Positions 5,470-12,540 of a stretch of 12,907 nt of DNA are shown here, piece by piece. The notes under the pieces were generated by a model. That model was not told the DNA's origin. It made no database searches and was given only the letters and a program-made list of their open reading frames with translations. Numbering within the stretch: position 1 is the first letter of the stretch; every line of letters starts with the position of its first letter. Origin of the DNA: DATKIY01 sp035543875 (GTDB lineage: Bacteria; Actinomycetota; Actinomycetes; JAHEKZ01). The DNA is taken from NCBI GenBank assembly GCA_035543875.1, contig DATKIY010000106.1, positions 1 to 12,907 on the forward strand. Reading direction: 5' to 3'. The position numbers and the translations under genes were made by a program.

Positions 5470-6834
5470 CTAGCCCGCCTTGATTTCCTGGTATCGAGCA
5501 AGTGCTTCCTTCCGTTCTTGCGCGTGGTCGACCACGCGCTGTGGATATGCGTGCTCGTAGCCATCGCTGGCTTTCCAGGGCTCGTGCGCAATTGGGCCCG
5601 ACAGGTGTCGAAGCTCCGGCACATGCCTTCGCACGTAGTCGCCCTCTGGATCGAACCGCAGTCCTTGGGTTAGGGGGTTGAAGATGCGGTAGTAAGGGGC
5701 GGCGTCGGTGCCGCAGCCTGCCGTCCACTGCCACCCGTGTGAGTTTGAGGCGAGATCACCGTCGGATAGGTGTTGCATGAACCAGCGCGCGCCGACCTGC
5801 CATTCAAGGTGCAAGTCCTTGACTAGGAACGAAGCAACAATCATTCGGACTCTGTTGTGCATCCACCCCTCGGCGAGAAGTTGACGCATTCCGGCGTCGA
5901 CAATCGGGTACCCGGTCCGGCCAGCACGCCACGCTGACAGCCGCGACTGTGCGACTGCGCCAGTGTCGTACCGCATGTTTGAGTACTCGACCCGCAGGTA
6001 CTCGCGGGCGGAGCCGGGGCGGTGGTAGAGCACGTCAGCGTAGAACTCACGCCACGCTAACTCTTTTCGATAGCTGTCGTGAGACTTCGATGTGCCCAGA
6101 TCATCGAGCAATGTCCTCGGGTGGATCTCGCCAAACTTCAGCGCTCCGGACATCCGCGAAGAGCCGGGAAGGTCGGGTCGGTCTCGATCCTGCGAGTAGC
6201 TGGCCAATCGAGTTGCGAGGAACTCGTCCCAGCGCCTGTGCGCAGCCATCTCACCGACGGCGGGCAATGAGGACATGTCGAAGACCGTCTCCAAACGGAT
6301 AGCGTCCGCAATGGTCTGCCTCAAGACCACGAGACCTGTGGGCTCCGCAGCGGGCGCTGGCCAACTGTGAGTCATCCAAGCTTTGTAGTACGGGGTGTAG
6401 ACCTGGTAAGGAGCGCCGTCCTGTTTGGTGACGCGCCCGGGTGCAACCGCATACGGGGAACCAGTTCGTCGAAGTTCGACTCCCAGCGACTCGAGCCTTC
6501 GCTCGACACTTGCGTCGCGAATCGTCCCGTACGGCCCGAAATCGGCAGCGATGTGAACAGTCTGAGCGTCGACGGCGCGTGATACGCCAGCCAGTACTCG
6601 CAGGGGGTCACCGCGCAGTACCACCAAGGCACCTTCAAGGGCGGTGCTCAGTTCACGTAGCGAGCTAGTTAGATAAGCCCGACGAGGCCGCCCTGCGGCG
6701 TCCCACAGTCGTGGATCGATGACAAAGACAGGTAATACACCCTCAGGGCCAGAGCGGATGGCCTCAAGCAATGCGGGGTTGTCCAGCAGGCGTAAATCTC
6801 GGCGAAACCACATCACCGAACGCTTCAACGTCAC
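5470..6834 (-). CDS. phr: Deoxyribodipyrimidine photolyase, class I (FAD-dependent)
   Basis: This 454-residue enzyme splits UV-induced pyrimidine dimers using FAD and blue light. It opens with the family start VMWFRRDLRLLDNPAL (7-22), leading into the antenna domain (to about 130). The FAD domain shows SSRMSGALKFGEIHPR at 225-240, ELAWREFY at 258-265, TGYPIVDAGMRQL at 307-319, WMHNRVRMIVASFLVKDL at 324-341, and the hallmark GWQW...GTDAAPYYRIFNP at 367-387. By comparison with E. coli PhrB numbering as I recall it, W345 and W368 match Trp359 and Trp382, but no Trp matches Trp306. The frame is open 120 codons further upstream, but that part is antisense to the amidohydrolase; the GTG at 6834 fits the family start and has TATCGT 8 nt upstream. 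The antenna pigment cannot be told. Confidence 0.95.
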   Translation of the reverse strand: MTLKRSVMWFRRDLRLLDNPALLEAIRSGPEGVLPVFVIDPRLWDAAGRPRRAYLTSSLRELSTALEGALVVLRGDPLRVLAGVSRAVDAQTVHIAADFGPYGTIRDASVERRLESLGVELRRTGSPYAVAPGRVTKQDGAPYQVYTPYYKAWMTHSWPAPAAEPTGLVVLRQTIADAIRLETVFDMSSLPAVGEMAAHRRWDEFLATRLASYSQDRDRPDLPGSSRMSGALKFGEIHPRTLLDDLGTSKSHDSYRKELAWREFYADVLYHRPGSAREYLRVEYSNMRYDTGAVAQSRLSAWRAGRTGYPIVDAGMRQLLAEGWMHNRVRMIVASFLVKDLHLEWQVGARWFMQHLSDGDLASNSHGWQWTAGCGTDAAPYYRIFNPLTQGLRFDPEGDYVRRHVPELRHLSGPIAHEPWKASDGYEHAYPQRVVDHAQERKEALARYQEIKAG

Positions 6835-6842
6835 GGCTAACG

Positions 6843-6871
6843 ACGATACGGCCGCAGAGGCGACCTCGCCT
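6843..6871 (-). promoter_or_regulatory. Photolyase promoter: TATCGT -10 and an overlapping palindrome at -35
   Basis: On the minus strand TATCGT (6843-6848) lies 8 nt before the photolyase GTG and fits TAnnnT, with no Shine-Dalgarno sequence. A perfect palindrome, AGGCGA-CC-TCGCCT (6858-6871), sits exactly where the -35 should be (6866-6871 at 17-nt spacing), and no consensus -35 is visible there. This suggests activator-dependent or repressed transcription; the protein is unknown. Confidence 0.4.
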
Positions 6872-6878
6872 GGTGAGC

Positions 6879-6905
6879 AGGCAGTGCGCGTTTGAAGGCA
6901 GTGCG
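6879..6905 (+). repeat. 10-bp direct repeat in the photolyase/amidohydrolase divergent region
   Basis: AGGCAGTGCG occurs at 6879-6888 and again at 6896-6905, a 17-bp period, in the 141 bp between the two divergent starts. A regulator binding site is possible; chance duplication cannot be excluded with only two copies. Confidence 0.5.
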
Positions 6906-6975
6906 TGATCGCAGCGCCTTCCCCAGCCGCTGCGGGGGTTGCGGAGTCACGCCGTGCGCCAGAACAATGCAGCAG

Positions 6976-8607
6976 ATGAGTAATAACGGGGCAGTAAGCA
7001 AGGCGTATGTCAACGGCACAATCTTCACGGCCGATCCCAATCGCGTGTGGGCGCATGCGTTTGGAGTGCGTGGGAATCAAATCGTGGCCGTGGGTTCGGA
7101 CGACGAAGTCATTGCTGAGATGGGCAGTGACGCCGAGGTATGTGACCTCAACGCCACACTTGTCACGCCAGGCTTTGTTGACGGCCACTTTCACTTACTT
7201 ATGACCGGAGAGGCACAGCTTCGCGTCGACCTGGTCCACGCGAAGAATGTGGCCGAGATTCAAACCCTTGTGAAAGCGCACGCTGAACGCCATCCGCATG
7301 CACCTTGGGTGTTGGGCAAGAGTTGGCTGTTCGAAGCTATTCCTGGACAGACACCCACCGCGACGATGCTCGATGAGGTGGTAGCTGACAGGCCGGTGCT
7401 GCTGGACGCCAATGACTACCACTCCGCTTGGGTCAACACGGCCGGTTTGCGTGCGCTCGGCGTAACAGCTGAAACGGCAGATCCTGCTGGCGGGCGTATT
7501 GATCGTGATGAGAACGGACACGCGACAGGATTCCTGGAAGAGACTGCGGCGGATCAGATTGCATGGGCTCATCTGGAGCACATCACAGACGACTCCCAGC
7601 GGCTGGATCACCTACGCGCCGCGATCGAAGGACTCAACTCGTCCGGAATCACCAGCGTCATCGACATGGGCTTGAATGCCGCAGCCTTGCGAGCCATGGT
7701 CGTGGCAGAAAGCGAAGGCTGGCTTGACGTGCGTGTCGTGGGCCACTGGCTGATGTCTCGCGAGGGCAGCACCGACGACCATCTAGCTCAGGTGGCGGAA
7801 GCGGCTCGGCTGTTCAAGGAACACCAGTCGGAACGTCTGCGCGTTACGGGAATCAAGTTCATCGTTGACGGGGTGATCGATGGCTGCACTGCGCATGTCA
7901 AGGAGCCCTACGCGAATGGAACTCTGGCAGCCCCAATCTGGGATTACGGAGCCTTGGCACCCGTCGTTGCCGCCGCCGATGCCGCTGGTCTGCAATGCGC
8001 GCTGCATGCCATTGGAGATGCCGCGGTTAAAACCGCACTTGACGTCATTGAGAATGCTTCGAGAGTGAACGAAAGTTCCGGCCGCCGTCATCGCATTGAA
8101 CACATTGAGTACCTCGACGAGGCGGACGTCCCGAGGTTCGCGCAGTTGGGTGTGACGGCATCGATGCAGCCAGTTCACTGTGACCCTGCGATCCAAGCAA
8201 ACTGGCGTCAGATGCTTGGGGAACCACGTGCCGCCCGCGGGTATCCGTCTCGGGAACTAGTCGATGCGGGTGCGCGAGTTGTACTGGGGACGGATGCGCC
8301 GACCGCTCCTTATGCGCCATTGCCGAACTTGTTTATCGCTACAACAAGGCGTTCTGCGTTCGACCCATCACTTCCAGCCAACGTGCCGGAATTCAGCCTG
8401 CCGCTCGACGATGCAATCGGCTATGCGACGGCAAACGCAGCCTGGTCTTGCTTCGCTGAGGGCGATCGCGGCCGCATCGCACCGGGGATGCTCGCAGACT
8501 TTGTGCTGATGGAACCGGACGTTCTCGCATCCGATCCCGAAGTCTTGCTTCGCGCCAAGATTCTGCTCACTGTGGTGGACGGAGTGCAGGTATACCGGGC
8601 GGAATGA
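6976..8607 (+). CDS. Metal-dependent amidohydrolase, YtcJ-like (Amidohydro_3)
   Basis: This 543-residue protein belongs to the YtcJ-like branch of the amidohydrolase superfamily, which includes N-substituted formamide deformylase; most members are uncharacterised. The short N-terminal sandwich (KAYVNGTIFTADP, 9-21) leads to the metal-binding HxH at H71-H73 in TPGFVDGHFHL. Further likely ligands are K294 in GIKF, H344 in HAIGDAA, H376 in HRIEHIEYL, and D440 in VVLGTDAP. The usual C-terminal return of the sandwich (GRIAPGMLADFVLME) is at 499-513. The ATG at 6976 fits the family start; ATG 6967 is three codons earlier, and the open frame runs back to 6892 through Cys/Arg-rich sequence unlike the family. 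No Shine-Dalgarno is seen; TTGCGG (6939-6944), 18 nt, then AACAAT (6963-6968) is a possible promoter. There is no signal peptide, so it is cytosolic; the substrate is unknown. Confidence 0.92.
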   Translation: MSNNGAVSKAYVNGTIFTADPNRVWAHAFGVRGNQIVAVGSDDEVIAEMGSDAEVCDLNATLVTPGFVDGHFHLLMTGEAQLRVDLVHAKNVAEIQTLVKAHAERHPHAPWVLGKSWLFEAIPGQTPTATMLDEVVADRPVLLDANDYHSAWVNTAGLRALGVTAETADPAGGRIDRDENGHATGFLEETAADQIAWAHLEHITDDSQRLDHLRAAIEGLNSSGITSVIDMGLNAAALRAMVVAESEGWLDVRVVGHWLMSREGSTDDHLAQVAEAARLFKEHQSERLRVTGIKFIVDGVIDGCTAHVKEPYANGTLAAPIWDYGALAPVVAAADAAGLQCALHAIGDAAVKTALDVIENASRVNESSGRRHRIEHIEYLDEADVPRFAQLGVTASMQPVHCDPAIQANWRQMLGEPRAARGYPSRELVDAGARVVLGTDAPTAPYAPLPNLFIATTRRSAFDPSLPANVPEFSLPLDDAIGYATANAAWSCFAEGDRGRIAPGMLADFVLMEPDVLASDPEVLLRAKILLTVVDGVQVYRAE

Positions 8608-8658
8608 GGTGGCCCAGTACGGTTGTTGCTAGGCCGAAGCCCCGGCCACCGACCGGTG
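8608..8658 (+). other. Alternative stems between the amidohydrolase and ideR
   Basis: GGTGGCC (8608-8614), right after the amidohydrolase stop, can pair with GGCCACC (8644-8650). The CACC of that second arm (8647-8650) can instead pair with GGTG (8655-8658), just 2 nt before the ideR ribosome-binding site. The two pairings exclude each other. The loop of the first is long (29 nt), so this is only a candidate. Confidence 0.25.
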
Positions 8659-8675
8659 ATAGGAGACTTGGCCAA

Positions 8676-9356
8676 GTGAGCGACCTCATAGACACCACGG
8701 AGATGTACCTTCGTACTGTCTTTGAGTTGGAGGAAGAGGGAATCATCCCGCTTCGGGCGCGGATCGCGGAACGGCTTGAACAGTCAGGTCCCACGGTGAG
8801 CCAGACCGTCTCGCGCATGGAGCGTGACGGCCTCCTGACCGTCGAGGGCGATCGGCATCTTGAACTAACGACTCACGGCCGCGGGATGGCCATGCGCGTG
8901 ATGCGTAAGCACCGCCTGGCTGAGTGCCTACTGGTCGACATCATTGGAATGCCGTGGGAGGAAGTTCACGCGGAAGCTTGCCGGTGGGAGCACGTTATGA
9001 GCGAGACGGTTGAGCGCCGCATCCTTGAGTTGTTGAAACATCCCACGCACTCACCGTTCGGAAACCCCATACCTGGCTTGGACGAGCTCGGTGACGCTGG
9101 TGTTGCCGACGAACTGAACTTGGTGGGCCTCGACGCAGTCGCCGGTCCAGATGCTCAACGCGTCACCGTTCGGCGGATCGGTGAGCCCATCCAGGACAAC
9201 CACGAACTCATGACCACTCTGATCCGCGCCGGTGTTAGACCAGGGCAGGTCGTCAAGGTCACGATCTCCGAGGGCGGAGTCCTCGTGGGAAGTGGCATGG
9301 AATACGCGGAACTAGACCGAGCGACCGCGTCACACGTTTTTGTGTCTAACCGCTAG
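8676..9356 (+). CDS. ideR: IdeR/DtxR iron-dependent transcriptional repressor
   Basis: This 226-residue protein matches the actinobacterial iron regulator IdeR/DtxR along its length. It starts with VSDLIDTTEMYLRTVFELEE, followed by the helix-turn-helix (ARIAERLEQSGPTVSQTVSR, about 28-47). All known ligands lie at the same numbers as in DtxR: M10, C102, E105 and H106 for the primary site, and H79, E83, H98, E170 and Q173 for the ancillary site. The dimer segment ends in SPFGNPIPGLDELG (126-139), and the C-terminal SH3-like domain is present (about 160-226). Iron-loaded IdeR represses iron uptake and controls storage and siderophore genes. The GTG at 8676 has a strong ribosome-binding site (AGGAGA, 9 nt away). 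An ATG at 8604 in the same frame adds an Arg/Pro-rich, non-family extension and was not chosen. It may share a transcript with the amidohydrolase 68 bp upstream. It overlaps the convergent SHOCT gene by 11 bp. Confidence 0.96.
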   Translation: MSDLIDTTEMYLRTVFELEEEGIIPLRARIAERLEQSGPTVSQTVSRMERDGLLTVEGDRHLELTTHGRGMAMRVMRKHRLAECLLVDIIGMPWEEVHAEACRWEHVMSETVERRILELLKHPTHSPFGNPIPGLDELGDAGVADELNLVGLDAVAGPDAQRVTVRRIGEPIQDNHELMTTLIRAGVRPGQVVKVTISEGGVLVGSGMEYAELDRATASHVFVSNR

Positions 9357-9660
9357 GCGAAGCAAGTAGCTGTGCTCTGGCCGCTTGCTGTTCATCTGCA
9401 GTAATGACTCCACGGGCCTGGAGGTCGTCCAACTCGGCAAGCCGCTGCTCGAGCGACTGTGCCGGCGCGAGGAGCCCGCTATGTGCAGCTTGGACGGCTA
9501 GCTGAGCCTCGGCAGCGAGGGGATCTAGTCCGCCGGCTTTAAGCGCTGCGCGCGAACGGGTTGCGCTCACGACTATGAAGACAACAACGGCAACGAACAG
9601 CACTGCGAACACTGCAACAAAAACGACCATCAGTACTTCGATAGGCTGAAAGTCGAGCAT
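9346..9660 (-). CDS. Small membrane protein with a C-terminal SHOCT-like domain
   Basis: This 104-residue protein has one strongly hydrophobic segment (about 8-32, VLMVVFVAVFAVLFVAVVVF), then a basic stop-transfer region (TRSR). A helical linker leads to a short C-terminal domain (SLEQRLAELDDLQARGVITADE, in the segment 69-90, then QQAARAQLLASP) that fits SHOCT: an oligomerisation-type helix pair with the L-x-x-G-x-I-[ST]-x-x-E core. The function of such proteins is generally unknown; this one should be membrane anchored with the SHOCT end probably in the cytoplasm. The ATG has a strong ribosome-binding site (AAGGGGG). Its last codons overlap the end of ideR on the other strand by 11 bp. Confidence 0.8.
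   Translation of the reverse strand: MLDFQPIEVLMVVFVAVFAVLFVAVVVFIVVSATRSRAALKAGGLDPLAAEAQLAVQAAHSGLLAPAQSLEQRLAELDDLQARGVITADEQQAARAQLLASPSG
9361..9389 (+). terminator. Weak hairpin after ideR
   Basis: AGCAAG (9361-9366) and CTTGCT (9384-9389) pair over 6 bp around a 17-nt loop, starting 4 nt after the ideR stop and inside the SHOCT gene. There is no T-run, so it is a low-confidence terminator candidate. Confidence 0.2.
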
Positions 9661-9678
9661 GTTTCCCCCTTTCTCGAT

Positions 9679-9689
9679 GGGCTAAGCCC
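9679..9689. promoter_or_regulatory. GGGCT-A-AGCCC palindrome upstream of the SHOCT gene
   Basis: A perfect 5+1+5 palindrome lies 18 bp upstream of the SHOCT start codon, between it and the divergent aminotransferase. It could be an operator, but it is short and seen only once. Confidence 0.25.
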
Positions 9690-9748
9690 GTGTCAGTCCA
9701 CAATCTGGTATCGAGCATCCCACAATGTTCCCGCCGACAAGTGAGGTT

Positions 9749-9754
9749 TACGCT
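9749..9754 (+). promoter_or_regulatory. Candidate -10 element (TACGCT) for the leaderless aminotransferase transcript
   Basis: TACGCT ends 8 nt before the GTG at 9763, and no Shine-Dalgarno sequence lies between. The same 7-mer, TTACGCT, precedes the dehydrogenase gene start. No clear -35 is seen. Confidence 0.4.
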
Positions 9755-9762
9755 GACGGGTC

Positions 9763-11031
9763 GTGACGGCTCTTTGGCATCCCTTTGCCGACATGGCAGA
9801 CGTTCAGCGCGACGGGGAGTTCGTGTTGTCGGTTGGACGTGGACAGTTTGTGTTCGACGCTGCCGGCCGCAAGTACTTGGATATGACCGCGGGCCTGTGG
9901 TTCGCGAACGTCGGTCATGGCCGACGGGAGATCGCCGACGCAGTTGCCGAGCAGACCGCAAAGCTGGCCGCGTACTCGACCTTTGGTGACATGGCCAACG
10001 AACCAGTTCTCGCCTTGGCGGAGCGCGTGGCTGCTATCGCTCCGATGCCCGCAGCAAAGGTCTTCTTCACTTCCGGCGGCTCGGATGCCGTCGACACTGC
10101 CGTGAAGTTGGTCCGCCGGTACTGGAACTTGGTTGGCGAACCCGACCGGACAACGATCATTACGCGGGAACGGGCCTATCACGGTATGCATTGGGGTGGC
10201 ACCGGCCTGTCTGGGATCGAGCCGAATCGGGCGGGCCACGGCGACTTTGGGGCCGATGCGGCGCACGCGCCATGGAATGACGCGTCGGCGTTAGCCGACT
10301 TGATTGATGAACGCGGCGCCAACAACGTTGCGGCATTCTTCTGTGAGCCAATCATCGGCGCCGGCGGTGTCTACAGTGCTGGTGCGGCGTATCTGACGAA
10401 AGCACGAGAGGTCTGTCGGGAACGTGGCGTTTTGTGGGTTAGCGACGAGGTCATCACGGGTTTTGGTCGAACGGGGGCATGGTTTGCCTCGACGCGGTTC
10501 GACCTCGATCCCGACCTCATGCTGACCGCGAAAGGCCTGACAAGCGGCTATGTACCCATGGGAGCGGTCATCGCGTCCACTCAGGTTGCCGCGCCCTTCT
10601 TCGCTCCCGGCGCCGGTGCATGGCGGCATGGATACACGTATTCGGGTCACGCAGTGGCGGCTGCTGCGGCGCTCGTAAACCTGGACATCATCGAGCGCGA
10701 AGGACTTGTCGATCGGGTCGCGGCCATGGAGACAGTTCTTGAACGGCAGCTGAAACCCTTGGTTGACCATCCGATGGTGACCGATGTCAGATCGGGTGTT
10801 GGACTGTTGGGTGCAGTGCAGCTTGACCCAGGTAGCTCAACCGCGACGGCGGGTCGGATCGCCCGCGTGCTCGCCGGGCTTCGTGATCGAGGGGTTCTGA
10901 GCAGAGGACTGGTCGACGGTTCGCTTCAGATCTCTCCGCCATTTGTTATCGAGGAATCTGACCTTGAATTCTTTGGCAAGCAGTGCGCGGGCGCAATGAG
11001 TGCGGTGCTTGCCGCGGAGCGGAATTCCTAG
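9763..11031 (+). CDS. Class III PLP-dependent aminotransferase (omega-amino acid:pyruvate type)
   Basis: This 422-residue enzyme moves an amino group, usually from an omega-amino acid or amine, to pyruvate or another oxo acid using PLP. Family blocks: LWHPFADM (4-11), LDMTAGLWFANVGHGR (39-54), FFTSGGSDAVDTAVKLVR (101-118), ERAYHGMHWGGTGLSG (136-151), CEPIIGAGG (194-202), and VSDEVITGFGRTG (227-238) with the PLP-ring Asp at D228. The Schiff-base lysine is K257 in LTAKGLTSGYVPMGAV, and HGYTYSGHAVAAAAAL (289-304) holds the phosphate-side Thr. The usual SGSEAN is SGGSDAV here. Length is normal. The dehydrogenase gene follows 52 bp later on the same strand, which suggests joint use of amine and semialdehyde. 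Likely donors are beta-alanine, GABA or another omega-amino compound; sequence alone does not decide. Confidence 0.93.
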   Translation: MTALWHPFADMADVQRDGEFVLSVGRGQFVFDAAGRKYLDMTAGLWFANVGHGRREIADAVAEQTAKLAAYSTFGDMANEPVLALAERVAAIAPMPAAKVFFTSGGSDAVDTAVKLVRRYWNLVGEPDRTTIITRERAYHGMHWGGTGLSGIEPNRAGHGDFGADAAHAPWNDASALADLIDERGANNVAAFFCEPIIGAGGVYSAGAAYLTKAREVCRERGVLWVSDEVITGFGRTGAWFASTRFDLDPDLMLTAKGLTSGYVPMGAVIASTQVAAPFFAPGAGAWRHGYTYSGHAVAAAAALVNLDIIEREGLVDRVAAMETVLERQLKPLVDHPMVTDVRSGVGLLGAVQLDPGSSTATAGRIARVLAGLRDRGVLSRGLVDGSLQISPPFVIEESDLEFFGKQCAGAMSAVLAAERNS

Positions 11032-11048
11032 GCATACGGATACGCCTG

Positions 11049-11076
11049 GTGACAGGGCTGGCGGTGGTCTTACGCT
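11049..11076 (+). promoter_or_regulatory. Promoter of the aldehyde dehydrogenase gene (leaderless)
   Basis: GTGACA (11049-11054), 16 nt, then TACGCT (11071-11076), then exactly 6 nt to the ATG. There is no Shine-Dalgarno sequence. This is the best leaderless promoter in the window and implies that the gene is not solely dependent on read-through from the aminotransferase. Confidence 0.5.
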
Positions 11077-11082
11077 CTCGTC

Positions 11083-12534
11083 ATGGTCATGCGCAAAACG
11101 AACCTAATTGGCGGCTCCGGTGTAGACGGCGGATCAGCTCAGCCAAACGTGAATCCGAGCGATACCCGAGATGTGATTGCAGACTATGTTCACGCCGATC
11201 GTGCTGATGTCGAACACGCGATCAGCGCGGCAAGCGAGGCGGCGCCTCTGTGGGCCATGGCGAGTCCGCAGCTGCGAGCTGACGTGCTTCACCGAGCGGG
11301 TAACGAGATTGCGGCACGTGCAGATGAACTTGCAGACCTGTTGGCGCGCGAAGAGGGGAAGACACTGCCAGAGGCCCGCGGCGAGGTCATCCGGGCTTCG
11401 CAGGTCCTAACCTTCAATGCTGGCCAGGCCGTCCGGAACACAGGTGACCACATTGAGTCGGTGCGCCCAGGTGTCGAGGTTACGGTTTCCAGAGAGCCGC
11501 TCGGTGTGGTGGGCGTTATCACGCCGTGGAACTTTCCGATCGCAATTCCCGCCTGGAAGATTGCGCCGGCGCTTGCGTACGGAAACACAGTGGTGTTCAA
11601 ACCTGCGGAACTGGTCCCCGGCTGCGCCTGGGAACTAGTCGACGCCCTTCGTCGCGCAGGCCTTCCCGACGGTGTTCTGAACCTCGTGATGGGTTCGGGA
11701 CGAGAGATCGGGGACACGCTGACTGGTGCAGCCAACCTCGACGGAATCTCTTTCACCGGTTCCGTAGCGACAGGCGAGCGGATTCTTTCCTCCGCCCAAC
11801 CTCAACGAACCCGAGTTCAACTGGAAATGGGCGGGAAGAACCCGCTGGTTGTCATGGACGACGCTGAGCTAGATCTCGCGGTCGAGGTTGCGCTCCAGGG
11901 TGCATTCGGTTCAACCGGTCAACGTTGCACAGCATCTTCCAGGCTGATTGTTCACGAGGGAGTTCATGACGAGTTCGTCGAATTGCTCTCCAAGCAGATG
12001 CAACAGTGGGTCGTTGACGATGCTAGAAAGCCAGGCACCTCCATGGGACCGGTTGTCGATAGTTCGCAGTTGGCGCAGGACGAAAAGTACCTGGGCATCG
12101 CTGCTTCGGAGGGTGGCACAGTGATCGGTGGGGATCGAATCGAGCGAGAGTCTCCCGGTCACTACCTTGCGCCAGCACTGATTGTCGACACCGGAAACCA
12201 CATGACTATCAATCGTGAGGAAGTCTTCGGTCCCATAGCTGCGGTCATCAAGGTGGCTAGCTACGACGAGGCGCTCGCGACTGCCAACGATACCGAGTTC
12301 GGACTCTCGAGTGGGATCGTCACGACGTCGCTGGCGCGTGCTTCACACTTCAAACGTCACTCAACGGCTGGCATGGTGATGGTGAACGTTCCGACAGCAG
12401 GTGTCGACTACCACGTGCCGTTTGGTGGTCGCCGCGCTTCGTCCTACGGACCGAGAGAGCAGGGCGCCTATGCGCGGGAGTTCTTCACAGTTGTGAAGAC
12501 TGCTTATACGGTCCCGGGCCAACCGGCCCAGTAA
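11083..12534 (+). CDS. NAD(P)-dependent aldehyde dehydrogenase, 2-oxoglutarate-semialdehyde dehydrogenase-like
   Basis: This 483-residue enzyme oxidises an aldehyde to an acid. It has the catalytic N150 in TPWNFPIAIPAWK, the cofactor Lys K173 in FKPAE, the general base E248 in LEMGGKNP, and the nucleophile C282 in GQRCTA; EEVFGP is at 379-384. The ending VPFGGRRASSYGPREQG (445-461), followed by AYAREFFTVVKTAYT, is typical of the 2-oxoglutarate-semialdehyde (2,5-dioxovalerate) dehydrogenase group, with succinate-semialdehyde dehydrogenase as a near relative. The second residue of the usual GGRKGSS is R here and the third A. The start ATG 11083 is favoured over ATG 11089 because a -10 hexamer lies exactly 6 nt upstream. 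Following an aminotransferase, it probably oxidises the semialdehyde made there. A strong hairpin follows the stop. Confidence 0.95.
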   Translation: MVMRKTNLIGGSGVDGGSAQPNVNPSDTRDVIADYVHADRADVEHAISAASEAAPLWAMASPQLRADVLHRAGNEIAARADELADLLAREEGKTLPEARGEVIRASQVLTFNAGQAVRNTGDHIESVRPGVEVTVSREPLGVVGVITPWNFPIAIPAWKIAPALAYGNTVVFKPAELVPGCAWELVDALRRAGLPDGVLNLVMGSGREIGDTLTGAANLDGISFTGSVATGERILSSAQPQRTRVQLEMGGKNPLVVMDDAELDLAVEVALQGAFGSTGQRCTASSRLIVHEGVHDEFVELLSKQMQQWVVDDARKPGTSMGPVVDSSQLAQDEKYLGIAASEGGTVIGGDRIERESPGHYLAPALIVDTGNHMTINREEVFGPIAAVIKVASYDEALATANDTEFGLSSGIVTTSLARASHFKRHSTAGMVMVNVPTAGVDYHVPFGGRRASSYGPREQGAYAREFFTVVKTAYTVPGQPAQ

Positions 12535-12540
12535 GCAAAC

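Noticed and set aside
6921..6937. CCCC...GGGG hairpin upstream of the amidohydrolase
   Set aside because: Only four outer pairs form and the inner bases mismatch.
6892..6975. N-terminal extension of the amidohydrolase from ATG 6892
   Set aside because: Cys/Arg-rich, overlaps the direct repeat and promoter region, and YtcJ-like proteins start close to the VNGTIFTAD strand.
6835..7194. In-frame 120-codon upstream extension of the photolyase
   Set aside because: It lies antisense to the amidohydrolase start, contains no family sequence, and the family motif begins right after GTG 6834.
8067..8078. GAAC-GAAA-GTTC SOS-box-like palindrome
   Set aside because: It is inside the amidohydrolase coding region with no promoter near; taken as chance.
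8604..8675. IdeR start at ATG 8604
   Set aside because: Adds an Arg/Pro-rich stretch absent from IdeR; GTG 8676 has a strong ribosome-binding site and gives exact DtxR ligand numbering.
9332..9345. ACAC-GTTTTT-GTGT hairpin at the ideR end
   Set aside because: Only a 4-bp stem, with the T-run in the loop and not after it.
11402..11420. CCTAACCT half of an iron box in the dehydrogenase gene
   Set aside because: Only the right half matches and it lies deep inside a coding region.
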